Below are positions 7,943 through 15,313 of a stretch of 19,762 nucleotides of DNA, in pieces. The position numbers and the translations under genes are program-made. Numbering within the stretch: position 1 is the stretch's first letter; every line of letters starts with the position of its first letter. The notes under the pieces were generated by a model. It had not been told where the DNA came from. It saw only the letters and a program-made list of their open reading frames with translations, and searched no databases. The stretch is taken from contig PMLO01000150.1 of assembly GCA_003158895.1 (NCBI GenBank), forward strand, positions 9,105-28,866, written 5' to 3'. This DNA comes from Propionibacteriaceae bacterium. GTDB taxonomy: Bacteria > Actinomycetota > Actinomycetes > Propionibacteriales > Propionibacteriaceae.

Positions 7943-8710
7943 GTGAGCTCGAACCCGTACGGTCAAGGCCCTCAGCAGTCAAGCAACTACGAGGACTACT
8001 CGCAGGGCTACGTCGGCGCTCCTCAACCTCCGGACGGACAGCAGCCCACGGCCCCGTACAGCCAGCCGTCGGCGCCGAGCTACGGACAGACGAACTACGA
8101 GCAGCCGACGTACGGGCAGCCAGCGCCGGATCCCTACGGCCAGCCGACCTACGGCCAGCCGTACACGCAGCAGTACGTCCAGGCGCCCGGCTACGGACAG
8201 GCCCCCGGCTACGGACAGCAGTACGGGCAGGCCCTCGCGCCGTACACCGCCGAGTACGACACCAACCCGCGCCCGTCGGTCACGATGGTCCAGGCCGTCA
8301 AGCTGTGGCTCAAGAACTGGAAGAACTTCTCCGGGCGAGCGTCCCGCAGCGAGTTCTGGTGGGTGGCCCTGGCAATGGGCATCGTCGAGGTCGCCGTGAT
8401 GGTCATTCTCATGGTCATCGCGTTCGTCGCCTTCGCGGGCTCCAGCAACTCAGCCGCGGGTCCGATGTCGTTCTTCGCGGTCGTGTATGGCGTCTTGGGC
8501 ATCGTCGGGCTCGCGACGATCGTGCCCTGGCTGTCCCTGAGCGCGCGTCGACTCCATGACACCAACCAGAGCGGCTGGATGTACCTGGTGTACCTCATCC
8601 CGTACGCAGGGCCCATCGTCCTGCTCGTGCTGATGGCCCAGGCGTCCAACCCGCTCGGCGCACGCTTCGACGACGCCGCGCAGCCGCTGTACGGACCGGA
8701 GAACATCTGA
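7943..8710 (+). CDS. DUF805 membrane protein with Tyr/Gly/Gln-rich disordered N-terminus
   Basis: The product is 255 aa from GTG 7943, preceded by a strong SD (AGGAAAGGA, 7928-7936, 6 nt spacing). Residues 1 to about 105 are low-complexity, rich in Tyr, Gly, Gln and Pro, with eight YGQ triplets. The rest is a DUF805 domain: amphipathic entry helix VKLWLKNWKNFSGRASRSEF, several membrane helices, the conserved LSARRLHDTNQSGW signature near residue 200, a further hydrophobic helix, and a short tail ending PLYGPENI. DUF805 proteins are inner-membrane proteins of unknown function. A shorter-spaced paralogue follows 93 nt downstream with a matching ending, suggesting tandem duplication. Both have their own SD and probable -10. 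Confidence 0.88.
   Translation: MSSNPYGQGPQQSSNYEDYSQGYVGAPQPPDGQQPTAPYSQPSAPSYGQTNYEQPTYGQPAPDPYGQPTYGQPYTQQYVQAPGYGQAPGYGQQYGQALAPYTAEYDTNPRPSVTMVQAVKLWLKNWKNFSGRASRSEFWWVALAMGIVEVAVMVILMVIAFVAFAGSSNSAAGPMSFFAVVYGVLGIVGLATIVPWLSLSARRLHDTNQSGWMYLVYLIPYAGPIVLLVLMAQASNPLGARFDDAAQPLYGPENI
8081..8230 (+). repeat. in-frame YGQ repeat tract
   Basis: Within the first DUF805 gene this stretch repeats tacggNcag/tacgggcag units encoding YGQ, with spacers such as PT, PAPDP and APG. It covers seven of the eight YGQ triplets of the protein (about residues 47-96). Units are degenerate at third positions, so this is an old or selected protein repeat rather than a recent slippage array. Confidence 0.75.
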
Positions 8711-8726
8711 CCCCCGAGAGGGGTTT
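8709..8726 (+). terminator. short hairpin after the first DUF805 gene, possible weak terminator
   Basis: Immediately at the stop codon, four C (8712-8715) can pair with four G (8720-8723) across a GAGA tetraloop, followed by TTT. In an alternative register one A-T pair is added (8710 with 8724). The stem is short and the T-run only three, so termination would be partial at best. Confidence 0.3.
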
Positions 8727-8770
8727 GTGAGAAGGCCTGCATGTTCGGCTGAGAGGCTCATCGGCTGGGT

Positions 8771-8776
8771 TACGGT
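8771..8776 (+). promoter_or_regulatory. -10 box for the second DUF805 gene
   Basis: TACGGT fits TANNNT and lies 27 nt before ATG 8804, upstream of the SD at 8788-8797. A weak CTGAGA at 8749-8754 could serve as -35 with a 16-nt spacer. It suggests that the two paralogues can be transcribed separately. Confidence 0.35.
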
Positions 8777-8803
8777 GTCGCGGACACGGAAGGGGGATCC
8801 GCG

Positions 8804-9529
8804 ATGTCGAACCCGTACGGCTGGAGTCCGCCTACCAACGGCCAACCCGCCGTCTACTTCACGCCGCCTGGTCAGAACGTCGGTTTCGCTCCGACGTCTG
8901 CGTACGGCATCAGCACCGCCCCGAACGCGACCAGCACCTCCCCGTACGCGACCGGCACCGCTCCGTACGACAACGGCTATGGCGCCTCGCCGAGCTTCAT
9001 GGATCAGTACGGCTACCGGCCGCCGGTCCAGAACCCGCTGGGGCTGACACACGGCGCGGTCAACCCGTTCCAGAGTCTTTCGGCACGGGGCGCCCGGCAG
9101 AAGGTCACCATGACCGAGGCCGTGATCTTGTGGCTGAGGAACTGGAACAACTTCTCCGGACGGGCATCTCGCAGCGAGTACTGGTGGATCAGGGTCGTCC
9201 AGCTGGTGGGCCAGGTCCTGTGGTGGATCCTGCTCGTCGGGGCGATCCAGATGGGCGAGCTGTCCCCCACGGACGCCATGGGGGGGCTCGTCGTGGACAT
9301 CGGGCTGCTCGTGGCACTTCTCGTCATGGTCGTCCTGTGGATCCCGACCCTGAGCCTGACCGTCCGGCGGCTCCACGACACCGACCGCAGCGGCTTGTAC
9401 TTCCTGCTCCAGTTCCTGCCGTTCGGATCCTGGATGCTCTTCCGTGCACTGAGACAGGATTCGGATCCCGCGGGCTTCCGGTTCGACGACAGCACGAGAC
9501 GGCCGTACGGCGTCGAGGACATCGACTGA
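8804..9529 (+). CDS. second DUF805 membrane protein (paralogue of the preceding gene)
   Basis: The product is 241 aa from ATG 8804 with an SD (GGAAGGGGGA, 8788-8797). The N-terminal 100 residues are disordered and Pro/Thr/Ser/Ala/Tyr-rich (ATSTSPYATGTAPYDNGYG), without the YGQ repeats of its neighbour. The DUF805 part aligns with the neighbour throughout: LWLRNWNNFSGRASRSEYWW against LWLKNWKNFSGRASRSEFWW, LTVRRLHDTDRSGLYF against LSARRLHDTNQSGWMY, and the tail DPAGFRFDDSTRRPYG against NPLGARFDDAAQPLYG. Four hydrophobic helices are predicted. Function is unknown. Its stop (9527-9529) lies one nucleotide from the stop of the convergent SDR gene. Confidence 0.87.
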   Translation: MSNPYGWSPPTNGQPAVYFTPPGQNVGFAPTSAYGISTAPNATSTSPYATGTAPYDNGYGASPSFMDQYGYRPPVQNPLGLTHGAVNPFQSLSARGARQKVTMTEAVILWLRNWNNFSGRASRSEYWWIRVVQLVGQVLWWILLVGAIQMGELSPTDAMGGLVVDIGLLVALLVMVVLWIPTLSLTVRRLHDTDRSGLYFLLQFLPFGSWMLFRALRQDSDPAGFRFDDSTRRPYGVEDID

Positions 9530-9530
9530 C

Positions 9531-10334
9531 TCAGCGCCAGCGCTCGAAGCCGCCCTCGGTGCTGATGACCTGACCCACGACCCACACCGCCTCGTCGCTG
9601 ACCAGCCAGGCGATCAGCCGGGCGGGGTCGTCGGGCTCGCCGAAACGCCCGAGCGGGAACCGGTCACGGATGGCCGCGAGCCGATCCGCGTCGAGCAGCA
9701 CGCCCTCGTCGAGGTAGCCCGTGTTGACCGGTCCCGGGTTGATGGTGTTGAGCCCGATACCGCGGCGGATGAGGTCGGCTGCCACCGAGGCGGTCACGCC
9801 GGCGAGGGCGGCCTTGCTCGCGGCGTACGCGATCTCGTCGGGCATCGGGCCGAGCTGTTGCCCCGACGTCAGCCACACCACGCGTCCGCCGGGACGTCCA
9901 TCGTGCTGGGAGGCGTACGACTGGGTCATGAGCAGCGTCGCCCGCGCGTTCACCCGCCAGTGGAGCTCCAAGTCGGAGACGCCGATCTCCAACAGGGTTC
10001 CGTCGTGCCCGCTCACCGCCTGGTTACAGACGAGGATGTCGAGATGGCCGAGAGCATCGGCGGCATGGGTGACGAGGGCTGCTGGCGCGTCGTCCTCGGC
10101 AAAGTTCGCGCTGATGTCGACGACACGCGCGCCCTCGGATGCCTGGGCCTTCAGCTCGGCGACGAGGGTGACGATGTCGTCGGCACCCCACGGCTGCTCC
10201 GCGTCGTGCGGTGACCAGTGCTGGATCGCCACGGAGGCACCCGCTTGAAGCAGGCGGGTAGCGGTGGCGAAGCCGATCCCCTGCCGGCGGCTGACGCCGG
10301 TGACAAGGGCCGTACGACCGTTCAGTGATCCCAC
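9531..10334 (-). CDS. SDR family NAD(P)-dependent oxidoreductase
   Basis: The product is 267 aa from GTG 10334. That start sits inside the end of the upstream glycosidase gene (13-nt overlap) and places the fold directly at MGSLNGRTALVTG; a start at 10361 would add nine unlikely residues. The nucleotide-binding glycines read TGVSRRQGIG (12-21), a longer loop than the classical TGxxxGxG but common in some actinobacterial SDRs. Catalytic residues are visible: Ser157 in WLTSGQQ and YAASK (Y170, K174), with the conserved INPGPVNTGYL and C-terminal WVVGQVISTEGGFE. It is a typical classical SDR with unknown substrate. It is last in the apparent phoH2-glycosidase-SDR operon, and translational coupling with the glycosidase is likely. 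Confidence 0.88.
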   Translation of the reverse strand: MGSLNGRTALVTGVSRRQGIGFATATRLLQAGASVAIQHWSPHDAEQPWGADDIVTLVAELKAQASEGARVVDISANFAEDDAPAALVTHAADALGHLDILVCNQAVSGHDGTLLEIGVSDLELHWRVNARATLLMTQSYASQHDGRPGGRVVWLTSGQQLGPMPDEIAYAASKAALAGVTASVAADLIRRGIGLNTINPGPVNTGYLDEGVLLDADRLAAIRDRFPLGRFGEPDDPARLIAWLVSDEAVWVVGQVISTEGGFERWR

Positions 10335-11317
10335 GGGCGCCAGTCTCCCACCACGGCCCACCAGCGGCTGATGCGAGTTCGCTCGACCACGAGCCGGCCA
10401 TCAGCGAGTCGTGCGGGCACCGGGTCGATGATCGTGCCGCCGAAGCCGCCGTCCGGTTGGTCGTTGGTGAACGCGAGATAGAGCCACAGACCGTCGCGGG
10501 TCTGTACGAGCTTGCCCACGTACAGCTCGGGGCCGCTGACGAGCTGCGCATCCGCGAGGTCGTACGGTCCGATCACCCTGTCGGCGCGAGCAACCCACGT
10601 GCCGCCCAGACCGCCGTCTGTCTTCCGTACCGCCGACGTCTCGCCGGTCAAGCAGCTGAACAGCAACAGTGGCTGCCCATCCACGATCGCCGTCTGCATC
10701 ACCTCGAGCTGCCCGAATCCCTGCCCTGGTTCGGACAGCGGCTCCATCACCTGCCACGTCCGCAGGTCGGGCGACCAGCAGTGCCCGACGACGCCTCGAT
10801 CGTCGAGGTTCCCTGCAGCGGCGCGGGCTGTCACGAGCATGTGCCAGCCGTTCCCGTCCGGATCGGCCATCACCCATGGATCGCGGAATGCCTCGTCGTT
10901 CCAGCCCACCTGCGACGCCTTCTCGTACCAGCGGGCGTCGGCTGCAGCGACCTGGCCCTGCTTGTCCCAGGTGATGAGGTCCTGGCTGGTCGCGTACCCC
11001 ACCGACTGCACGTTCCCGTACGGACCAAGCGTGAGGCCCGTGTAGAACATGAACCACGTGCCGTCGGGATGCTGGATCACCGAACCCGTCCACGTGGCGA
11101 CGTCGTCGAACGCGGGCGCGTCGCCATGTACGAGAGCGTCCTCGATCCGGCGCCACCTCACGAGGTCGCTCGACACGGCGTGGCCGATCGAGGCGCGGTA
11201 GTGGCGGGCGTCGGGGTCGTGGAGCGCCTTCGACGCGTACAGGAAGAACAGGTGGTAGTCCGTCCCGTCGTCAGCGGTCCAGAAGTCCCACACCCAGGAG
11301 TCGGAGAGCGCGAGCAT
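10322..11317 (-). CDS. GH32/GH68-clan (beta-fructosidase superfamily) glycoside hydrolase
   Basis: The product is 331 aa from ATG 11317, with GGGGA about 10 nt upstream. It has the features of the five-bladed beta-propeller of clan GH-J: an N-terminal WVWDFWTADDG with the presumed nucleophile D11, WTGS at 76-79, the RDP stabiliser motif (R145-D146-P147, in EAFRDPWV), and E205 in GQLEVMQ as candidate acid/base. The WVWDFW context resembles GH68 (VWDSW) as much as GH32 (NDPNG), so subfamily is open. There is no signal peptide and no C-terminal beta-sandwich, so it is a compact, probably cytosolic enzyme acting on a small fructoside or related sugar; GH43-type activity is an alternative. It lies 16 nt after phoH2 and overlaps the SDR gene. 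Confidence 0.8.
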   Translation of the reverse strand: MLALSDSWVWDFWTADDGTDYHLFFLYASKALHDPDARHYRASIGHAVSSDLVRWRRIEDALVHGDAPAFDDVATWTGSVIQHPDGTWFMFYTGLTLGPYGNVQSVGYATSQDLITWDKQGQVAAADARWYEKASQVGWNDEAFRDPWVMADPDGNGWHMLVTARAAAGNLDDRGVVGHCWSPDLRTWQVMEPLSEPGQGFGQLEVMQTAIVDGQPLLLFSCLTGETSAVRKTDGGLGGTWVARADRVIGPYDLADAQLVSGPELYVGKLVQTRDGLWLYLAFTNDQPDGGFGGTIIDPVPARLADGRLVVERTRISRWWAVVGDWRPWDH

Positions 11318-11333
11318 CGTGGCTCATCCCCGG

Positions 11334-12677
11334 CTACGGCGTGACGTCCTCGAGCAGGTCGGTGACCAGTGCGGCGATCGCGGACCGCTCGCTGCGGGTG
11401 AGCGTCACGTGGGCGAACAGCGGGTTCCCCTTGAGACGTTCGACCACCGCCACGATCCCGTCGTACCGTCCGACCCGCAGGTTGTCGCGTTGCGCCACGT
11501 CGTGGGTCAGGATCACCCGAGAGTTCTGGCCGATGCGGCTCAGCACCGTGAGCAGGACGTTCCGCTCGAGCGACTGCGCCTCGTCGACGATCACGAACGA
11601 GTCGTGCAGCGAACGCCCGCGGATGTGGGTCAGCGGGAGGACCTCGAGCAGGTCGCGGGCCAGCACCTCCTCGATGACGTTCTTGTCGGTGACGCTCGAC
11701 AGCGTGTCGAACACGGCTTGGGCCCAGGGACCCATCTTCTCCGACTCAGAGCCGGGCAGGAACCCGAGCTCCTGGCCACCGACCGCGTAGAGAGGCCTGA
11801 ACACCACGACCTTCGAGTACAGCCCGCGCTCGAGTACCGCCTCGAGGCCGGCACACAGTGCGAGCGCCGACTTGCCCGTTCCGGCGCGCCCGCCGAGCGA
11901 GACGATGCCGACCTCCTGGTCCAGCAGCAGGTCGAGCGCGACGCGCTGCTCGGCCGAGCGCCCGTGGATGCCGAACGCGTCGCGGTCGGAGCGGATACGC
12001 CGGACCAGGCCGTCCGGGTACAGCCGCCCCAAGGCCGAGGAGCCGCCTCCGTGGAGGACCAGCCCGGTGTGTACGGGCAGGTCGTCGGCCTCGGGGACGT
12101 GTACGGCCTCGCCCTCGTACAGCTGGTCGAGCAGCTCAGGAGCGACCGTGAGGTCGGCCATCCCGGTCCAGCCGGTGCTGACGGCGAGCTCGGCGCGGTA
12201 CTCCTCGGCGTCGAGGCCCACAGCCGATGCCTTGACGCGCATCGGGAGGTCCTTGCTGACGAGCACGACCGAGGCGCCCTCCGCGCGGTAGTTGAGAGCG
12301 ACGGCCAGGATCCGCGAGTCGTTGTCACCCAGCCGGAAGCCGGCCGGCAGCACCATCGGGTCGGTGTGGTTCAGCTCGACCTTGAGCGTGCCGCCGTCGG
12401 AGTTCACGGGGACGGGCGAGTCGAGCCGGCCGTGCATGACCCGCAGATCGTCGAGCAGTCGCAGCGCTGCGCGGGCGAAGTAGCCCAGCTCCGGATGGTG
12501 GCGTTTGGCCTCGAGCTCGGTGATGACGACCACGGGCAGGACGACCGAGTGCTCCGCAAAGCGAAGAAGAGCGTTCGGATCGCTCAGCAGGACGGAGGTG
12601 TCGACCACGTACACACGCGTACGTACTTCCGCGTCGGTCGAACTCCAGGTCGTGGTGGCGATATCGGTATCGGTCAC
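11334..12677 (-). CDS. phoH2: PIN domain-PhoH ATPase fusion (PhoH2-type ribonuclease/helicase)
   Basis: The product is 447 aa from GTG 12677, with SD GAGAGGA about 6 nt upstream. The N-terminal PIN ribonuclease domain (about 20-150) keeps the acidic set D26 (VYVVDTSVLL), E54 (VITELE), D118/D120 (RLGDNDSRI) and D143 (VSKDLP). The C-terminal PhoH ATPase (about 240-447) has Walker A GGRAGTGKS (262-270), Walker B FVIVDEAQSL (361-370) and the RxILTHDVAQRDN motif. Mycobacterial PhoH2 proteins are reported to unwind and cleave RNA. In mycobacteria a small upstream gene, phoAT, forms an operon with phoH2; I see no such open frame in the 260 bp upstream here. It is the first gene of the apparent operon with the glycosidase and SDR. 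Confidence 0.93.
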   Translation of the reverse strand: MTDTDIATTTWSSTDAEVRTRVYVVDTSVLLSDPNALLRFAEHSVVLPVVVITELEAKRHHPELGYFARAALRLLDDLRVMHGRLDSPVPVNSDGGTLKVELNHTDPMVLPAGFRLGDNDSRILAVALNYRAEGASVVLVSKDLPMRVKASAVGLDAEEYRAELAVSTGWTGMADLTVAPELLDQLYEGEAVHVPEADDLPVHTGLVLHGGGSSALGRLYPDGLVRRIRSDRDAFGIHGRSAEQRVALDLLLDQEVGIVSLGGRAGTGKSALALCAGLEAVLERGLYSKVVVFRPLYAVGGQELGFLPGSESEKMGPWAQAVFDTLSSVTDKNVIEEVLARDLLEVLPLTHIRGRSLHDSFVIVDEAQSLERNVLLTVLSRIGQNSRVILTHDVAQRDNLRVGRYDGIVAVVERLKGNPLFAHVTLTRSERSAIAALVTDLLEDVTP

Positions 12678-12708
12678 GGTCGTCCTCTCGGCGGGCCGGA
12701 CTCTCGCC

Positions 12709-12759
12709 TCGGCCCGACTAGGTCATGGGCCGAAAGCGGTGGGGCTGGTGCGCAGCCCC
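12709..12759. promoter_or_regulatory. two adjacent inverted repeats in the phoH2/GH31 intergenic region
   Basis: The 260-bp divergent region 12678-12937 holds no supported gene. TCGGCCC (12709-12715) pairs with GGGCCGA (12727-12733) over an 11-nt loop, and GGGGCT (12741-12746) pairs with AGCCCC (12754-12759) over 7 nt. On the minus strand they would lie in or near the phoH2 leader. In DNA this GC-rich such stems can arise by chance. No good TANNNT box for phoH2 was found; TAGTCG on the minus strand is the nearest candidate. Confidence 0.3.
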
Positions 12760-12923
12760 CGACCTGCGCCTGAGCGCATTCCGTTGCCTCCGTCAGGGCG
12801 GCTTCCCCTCCGCCCGTGCTCGCACGGTACGTCGCCGGGTCAAGCGATTCGCGGACGCCACGCCGATGTCATCAGCTCGTCATCCGATCCACTCCTGCAC
12901 CCCACGGGCTGGGGCGGCATGGC

Positions 12924-12929
12924 TAGTGT
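12924..12929 (+). promoter_or_regulatory. -10 box for GH31, probable leaderless transcript
   Basis: TAGTGT fits TANNNT and ends 8 nt before GTG 12938, the same spacing as at the kinase gene. There is no SD before the GTG. The -35 region is not recognisable. This spacing is the main reason for choosing 12938 as the GH31 start. Confidence 0.4.
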
Positions 12930-12937
12930 GTTTGATC

Positions 12938-15313
12938 GTGCCACCACTGCCGCCACATCTTCGGCCCCAGACCACGCCCGCCACCGATCCCGCCGCCATC
13001 GTGGCGGGCCCGAACTACCGCATCAGCATGCTGACGCCCCGGCTCGTACGCCTCGAGTGGTCTCCCATCGGCCAGTTCACCGACGCCGCCACGCAGGTCG
13101 TCTGGAACCGGCAGTTCCCCGCCGCCGACTTCACGCTGACCCGCGACGGCGACGCGCTGCAGATCCGCACGCCGTTCATCCAGCTCGATTACGACGGCTT
13201 GGAGTTCACCGCGTTCGGGCTCACGGTCCGGGCGCTTGGCGTCTCGAACTACCGCTCCCTCTGGCGCTACGGCGAGCCCGAGAAGGCCGAGACGTTCGGC
13301 ATCCCGAACAACCTTCGCGGTACGGCTCGTACGCTCGACGAGGCCGATGGCGCCGTCCCGCTGGAACCCGGTCTCCTCTCCGTCAACGGCATCGCCACCC
13401 TCGACGACAGCGGTTCGCTGACGATCGACGACGGCGGCTGGTTCAGCCCGCGCCCCGACGGCACGGTCGATCTGTACGTGTTCGCGTACGGTCGTGACTT
13501 CACTGCCGCGATCAAGGACTTCTACGCGTTGACCGGCCCGCAGCCGCTGCTCCCCCGGTACGCGCTCGGCAACTGGTGGAGCCGCTACCACCGCTACACC
13601 GAGACCGAGTACAAGCAGGTGATCACCGACTTCGAGAACGCCAACCTCCCGTTCAGCGTCGGCGTCCTGGACATGGACTGGCACCTCGTCGACATCGACC
13701 CCTCGATCGGCAGCGGCTGGACCGGCTACACGTGGAACCCGGACTTCTTCCCTGACCCACCGGCGCTTCTCGCGTGGCTCCATGAGCACGGCCTGAAGGT
13801 GTCGCTCAACGTGCATCCGGCCGACGGGATCCTGCGCCACGAGGAGGCATACGAGCGCGTCGCTGAGCACGTCGGCATCGACCCCGCCTCCGGGGCGCCC
13901 GTCAACTTCGACCTGTGCAACCCGACGTTCCGCGAGGCGTACTTCGACCTCGTCCACCACCCGCTCGAGGAGCAGGGTGTCGACTTCTGGTGGCTCGACT
14001 GGCAGCAGGGCCACTGGTCGACCGTGCCCGGCCTCGACCCGCTGTGGCTGCTCAACCACCTCCACTACCTCGACTCCGGTCGCAACGGGAAGCGCCCGCT
14101 GACCTTCTCGCGCTACGCCGGTCCCGGCTCCCACCGCTACCCCGTCGGCTTCTCCGGCGACACGGTGATCAGCTGGGCGTCCCTGGCGTTCCAGCCGTAC
14201 TTCACGGCGACCGCGAGCAACATCGGGTACGGCTGGTGGAGCCACGACATCGGCGGCCACATGTTCGGGGTCAAGGACGACGAGCTCGCCACCCGCTGGC
14301 TCCAGCTCGGCTGCTTCTCGCCGATCAACCGGCTCCACTCGACGCTCAACCCGTTCAACAGCAAGGAGCCGTGGCGGTTCAACTCCGTCGCCGAGGCCGT
14401 CCAGGGCGACACGTTGCGGCTGAGGCACCGCATGGTGCCGTACCTGCACACGATGAACGAGCGCGCCCACAGCCAGGGCCGGCCGCTCGTCGAACCGCTG
14501 TACTGGGGCGAGCCGGTCATCGAGGCATTGGGTGCGAAGACCTCGTTCCGGTTCGGCTCGGAGCTGCTCGTCGCGCCGATCACGAGCCCGGCCGTGCGCG
14601 ACGTGGGCGTCGGGTCGGTCGAGACCCGGCTGCCGCAGGGGACCTGGATCGACACGTACACGGGCGTCGTGTACGACGGCGGCCGCAACGTCACGCTGCA
14701 CCGCGGGCTGGAGGCGTACCCGGTGCTGGCCAAGGCCGGCGGCATCGTGCCGCTCACCGGCCCCGGCAACCTGCGCGTGGAGAACCCCGAAGCGCTCGAG
14801 ATCCGCGTCTATGCCGGTGCCGATGGGCAGTTCACCCTGTACGAGGATGACGACGCGGCCGATCCGCGCGTAGCCCGTACGCCCATCGTGTTCGACTGGG
14901 CCGCCGGCAAGGTCTCGATCGGTCCCGCGATCGGTGAGCTGGACGTCATCCCGGCCGTCCGCGACTGGACGGTGACGCTCGTCGGCGCCGCCCAGACGAC
15001 CGTGGCCGGCCACGAGTCGACCTGGGACCCGGCCACCGGCAGCCTGACCGTGGCCGTCGGCCCGGTGCCCGCGGGGGAAGCGGTCACCGTGACGTTCGCG
15101 GTACCGCTCACGCTGAGCGACAACGACGTGGCGCGCCGGGTGTACGAGCTGGTCGACCGCGCCCAGGTGCCGTTCGCCGCGAAGCAGGGTGTGGTCGCCG
15201 CCGTGCTCGCGGGCAGGGCGACCGGAGCCATCACCCGCGACGTCCTGGAGCTGCATCTCGAGCCCGTGCTCGAAGCGGCCGTGCTCGAGCTCGTCCTGGC
15301 GCACCTCTCGTGA
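12938..15313 (+). CDS. glycoside hydrolase family 31 alpha-glycosidase
   Basis: The product is 791 aa from GTG 12938. The frame is open 71 codons further up, but that extension is Arg/Cys-rich and unlike the family, whereas the chosen start leads quickly into the N-terminal beta-sandwich (YRISMLTPRLVRLEWSP). The TIM barrel begins near LLPRYALGNWWSRY. The nucleophile is D354 in DFWWLDWQQG and the acid/base is D408 in GFSGDTVISW; FSVGVLDMDWH and SHDIGGHMFGVKDDEL are further family blocks. Beta-domains and a helical 65-residue tail follow. GH31 includes alpha-glucosidases, alpha-xylosidases and sulfoquinovosidases; substrate cannot be chosen here. There is no signal peptide, so it is probably cytosolic, acting on imported oligosaccharides. 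The stop overlaps the GTG start of the GT87 gene (GTGA), implying coupling. Confidence 0.92.
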   Translation: MPPLPPHLRPQTTPATDPAAIVAGPNYRISMLTPRLVRLEWSPIGQFTDAATQVVWNRQFPAADFTLTRDGDALQIRTPFIQLDYDGLEFTAFGLTVRALGVSNYRSLWRYGEPEKAETFGIPNNLRGTARTLDEADGAVPLEPGLLSVNGIATLDDSGSLTIDDGGWFSPRPDGTVDLYVFAYGRDFTAAIKDFYALTGPQPLLPRYALGNWWSRYHRYTETEYKQVITDFENANLPFSVGVLDMDWHLVDIDPSIGSGWTGYTWNPDFFPDPPALLAWLHEHGLKVSLNVHPADGILRHEEAYERVAEHVGIDPASGAPVNFDLCNPTFREAYFDLVHHPLEEQGVDFWWLDWQQGHWSTVPGLDPLWLLNHLHYLDSGRNGKRPLTFSRYAGPGSHRYPVGFSGDTVISWASLAFQPYFTATASNIGYGWWSHDIGGHMFGVKDDELATRWLQLGCFSPINRLHSTLNPFNSKEPWRFNSVAEAVQGDTLRLRHRMVPYLHTMNERAHSQGRPLVEPLYWGEPVIEALGAKTSFRFGSELLVAPITSPAVRDVGVGSVETRLPQGTWIDTYTGVVYDGGRNVTLHRGLEAYPVLAKAGGIVPLTGPGNLRVENPEALEIRVYAGADGQFTLYEDDDAADPRVARTPIVFDWAAGKVSIGPAIGELDVIPAVRDWTVTLVGAAQTTVAGHESTWDPATGSLTVAVGPVPAGEAVTVTFAVPLTLSDNDVARRVYELVDRAQVPFAAKQGVVAAVLAGRATGAITRDVLELHLEPVLEAAVLELVLAHLS

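Noticed and set aside
10325..11344. 339-codon plus-strand open frame opposite the GH32/68-like gene
   Set aside because: Composition is typical of a GC-rich antisense frame; the minus-strand product has WTGS and RDP motifs and fits the operon spacing.
11319..12773. 484-codon plus-strand open frame opposite phoH2
   Set aside because: It mirrors phoH2 codon structure and has no motifs, while phoH2 has PIN acidic residues, Walker A and Walker B.
12725..12937. 71-codon upstream extension of the GH31 frame
   Set aside because: The extension is rich in Arg, Cys and Trp, covers the promoter and hairpins, and is not part of the GH31 fold; the GTG at 12938 with a -10 box is preferred.
12923..15304. 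793-codon open frame on the minus strand opposite the GH31 gene
   Set aside because: The plus-strand frame has complete GH31 catalytic motifs; the antisense product is Arg/Gly/Val/Glu/Asp-rich without recognisable domains.
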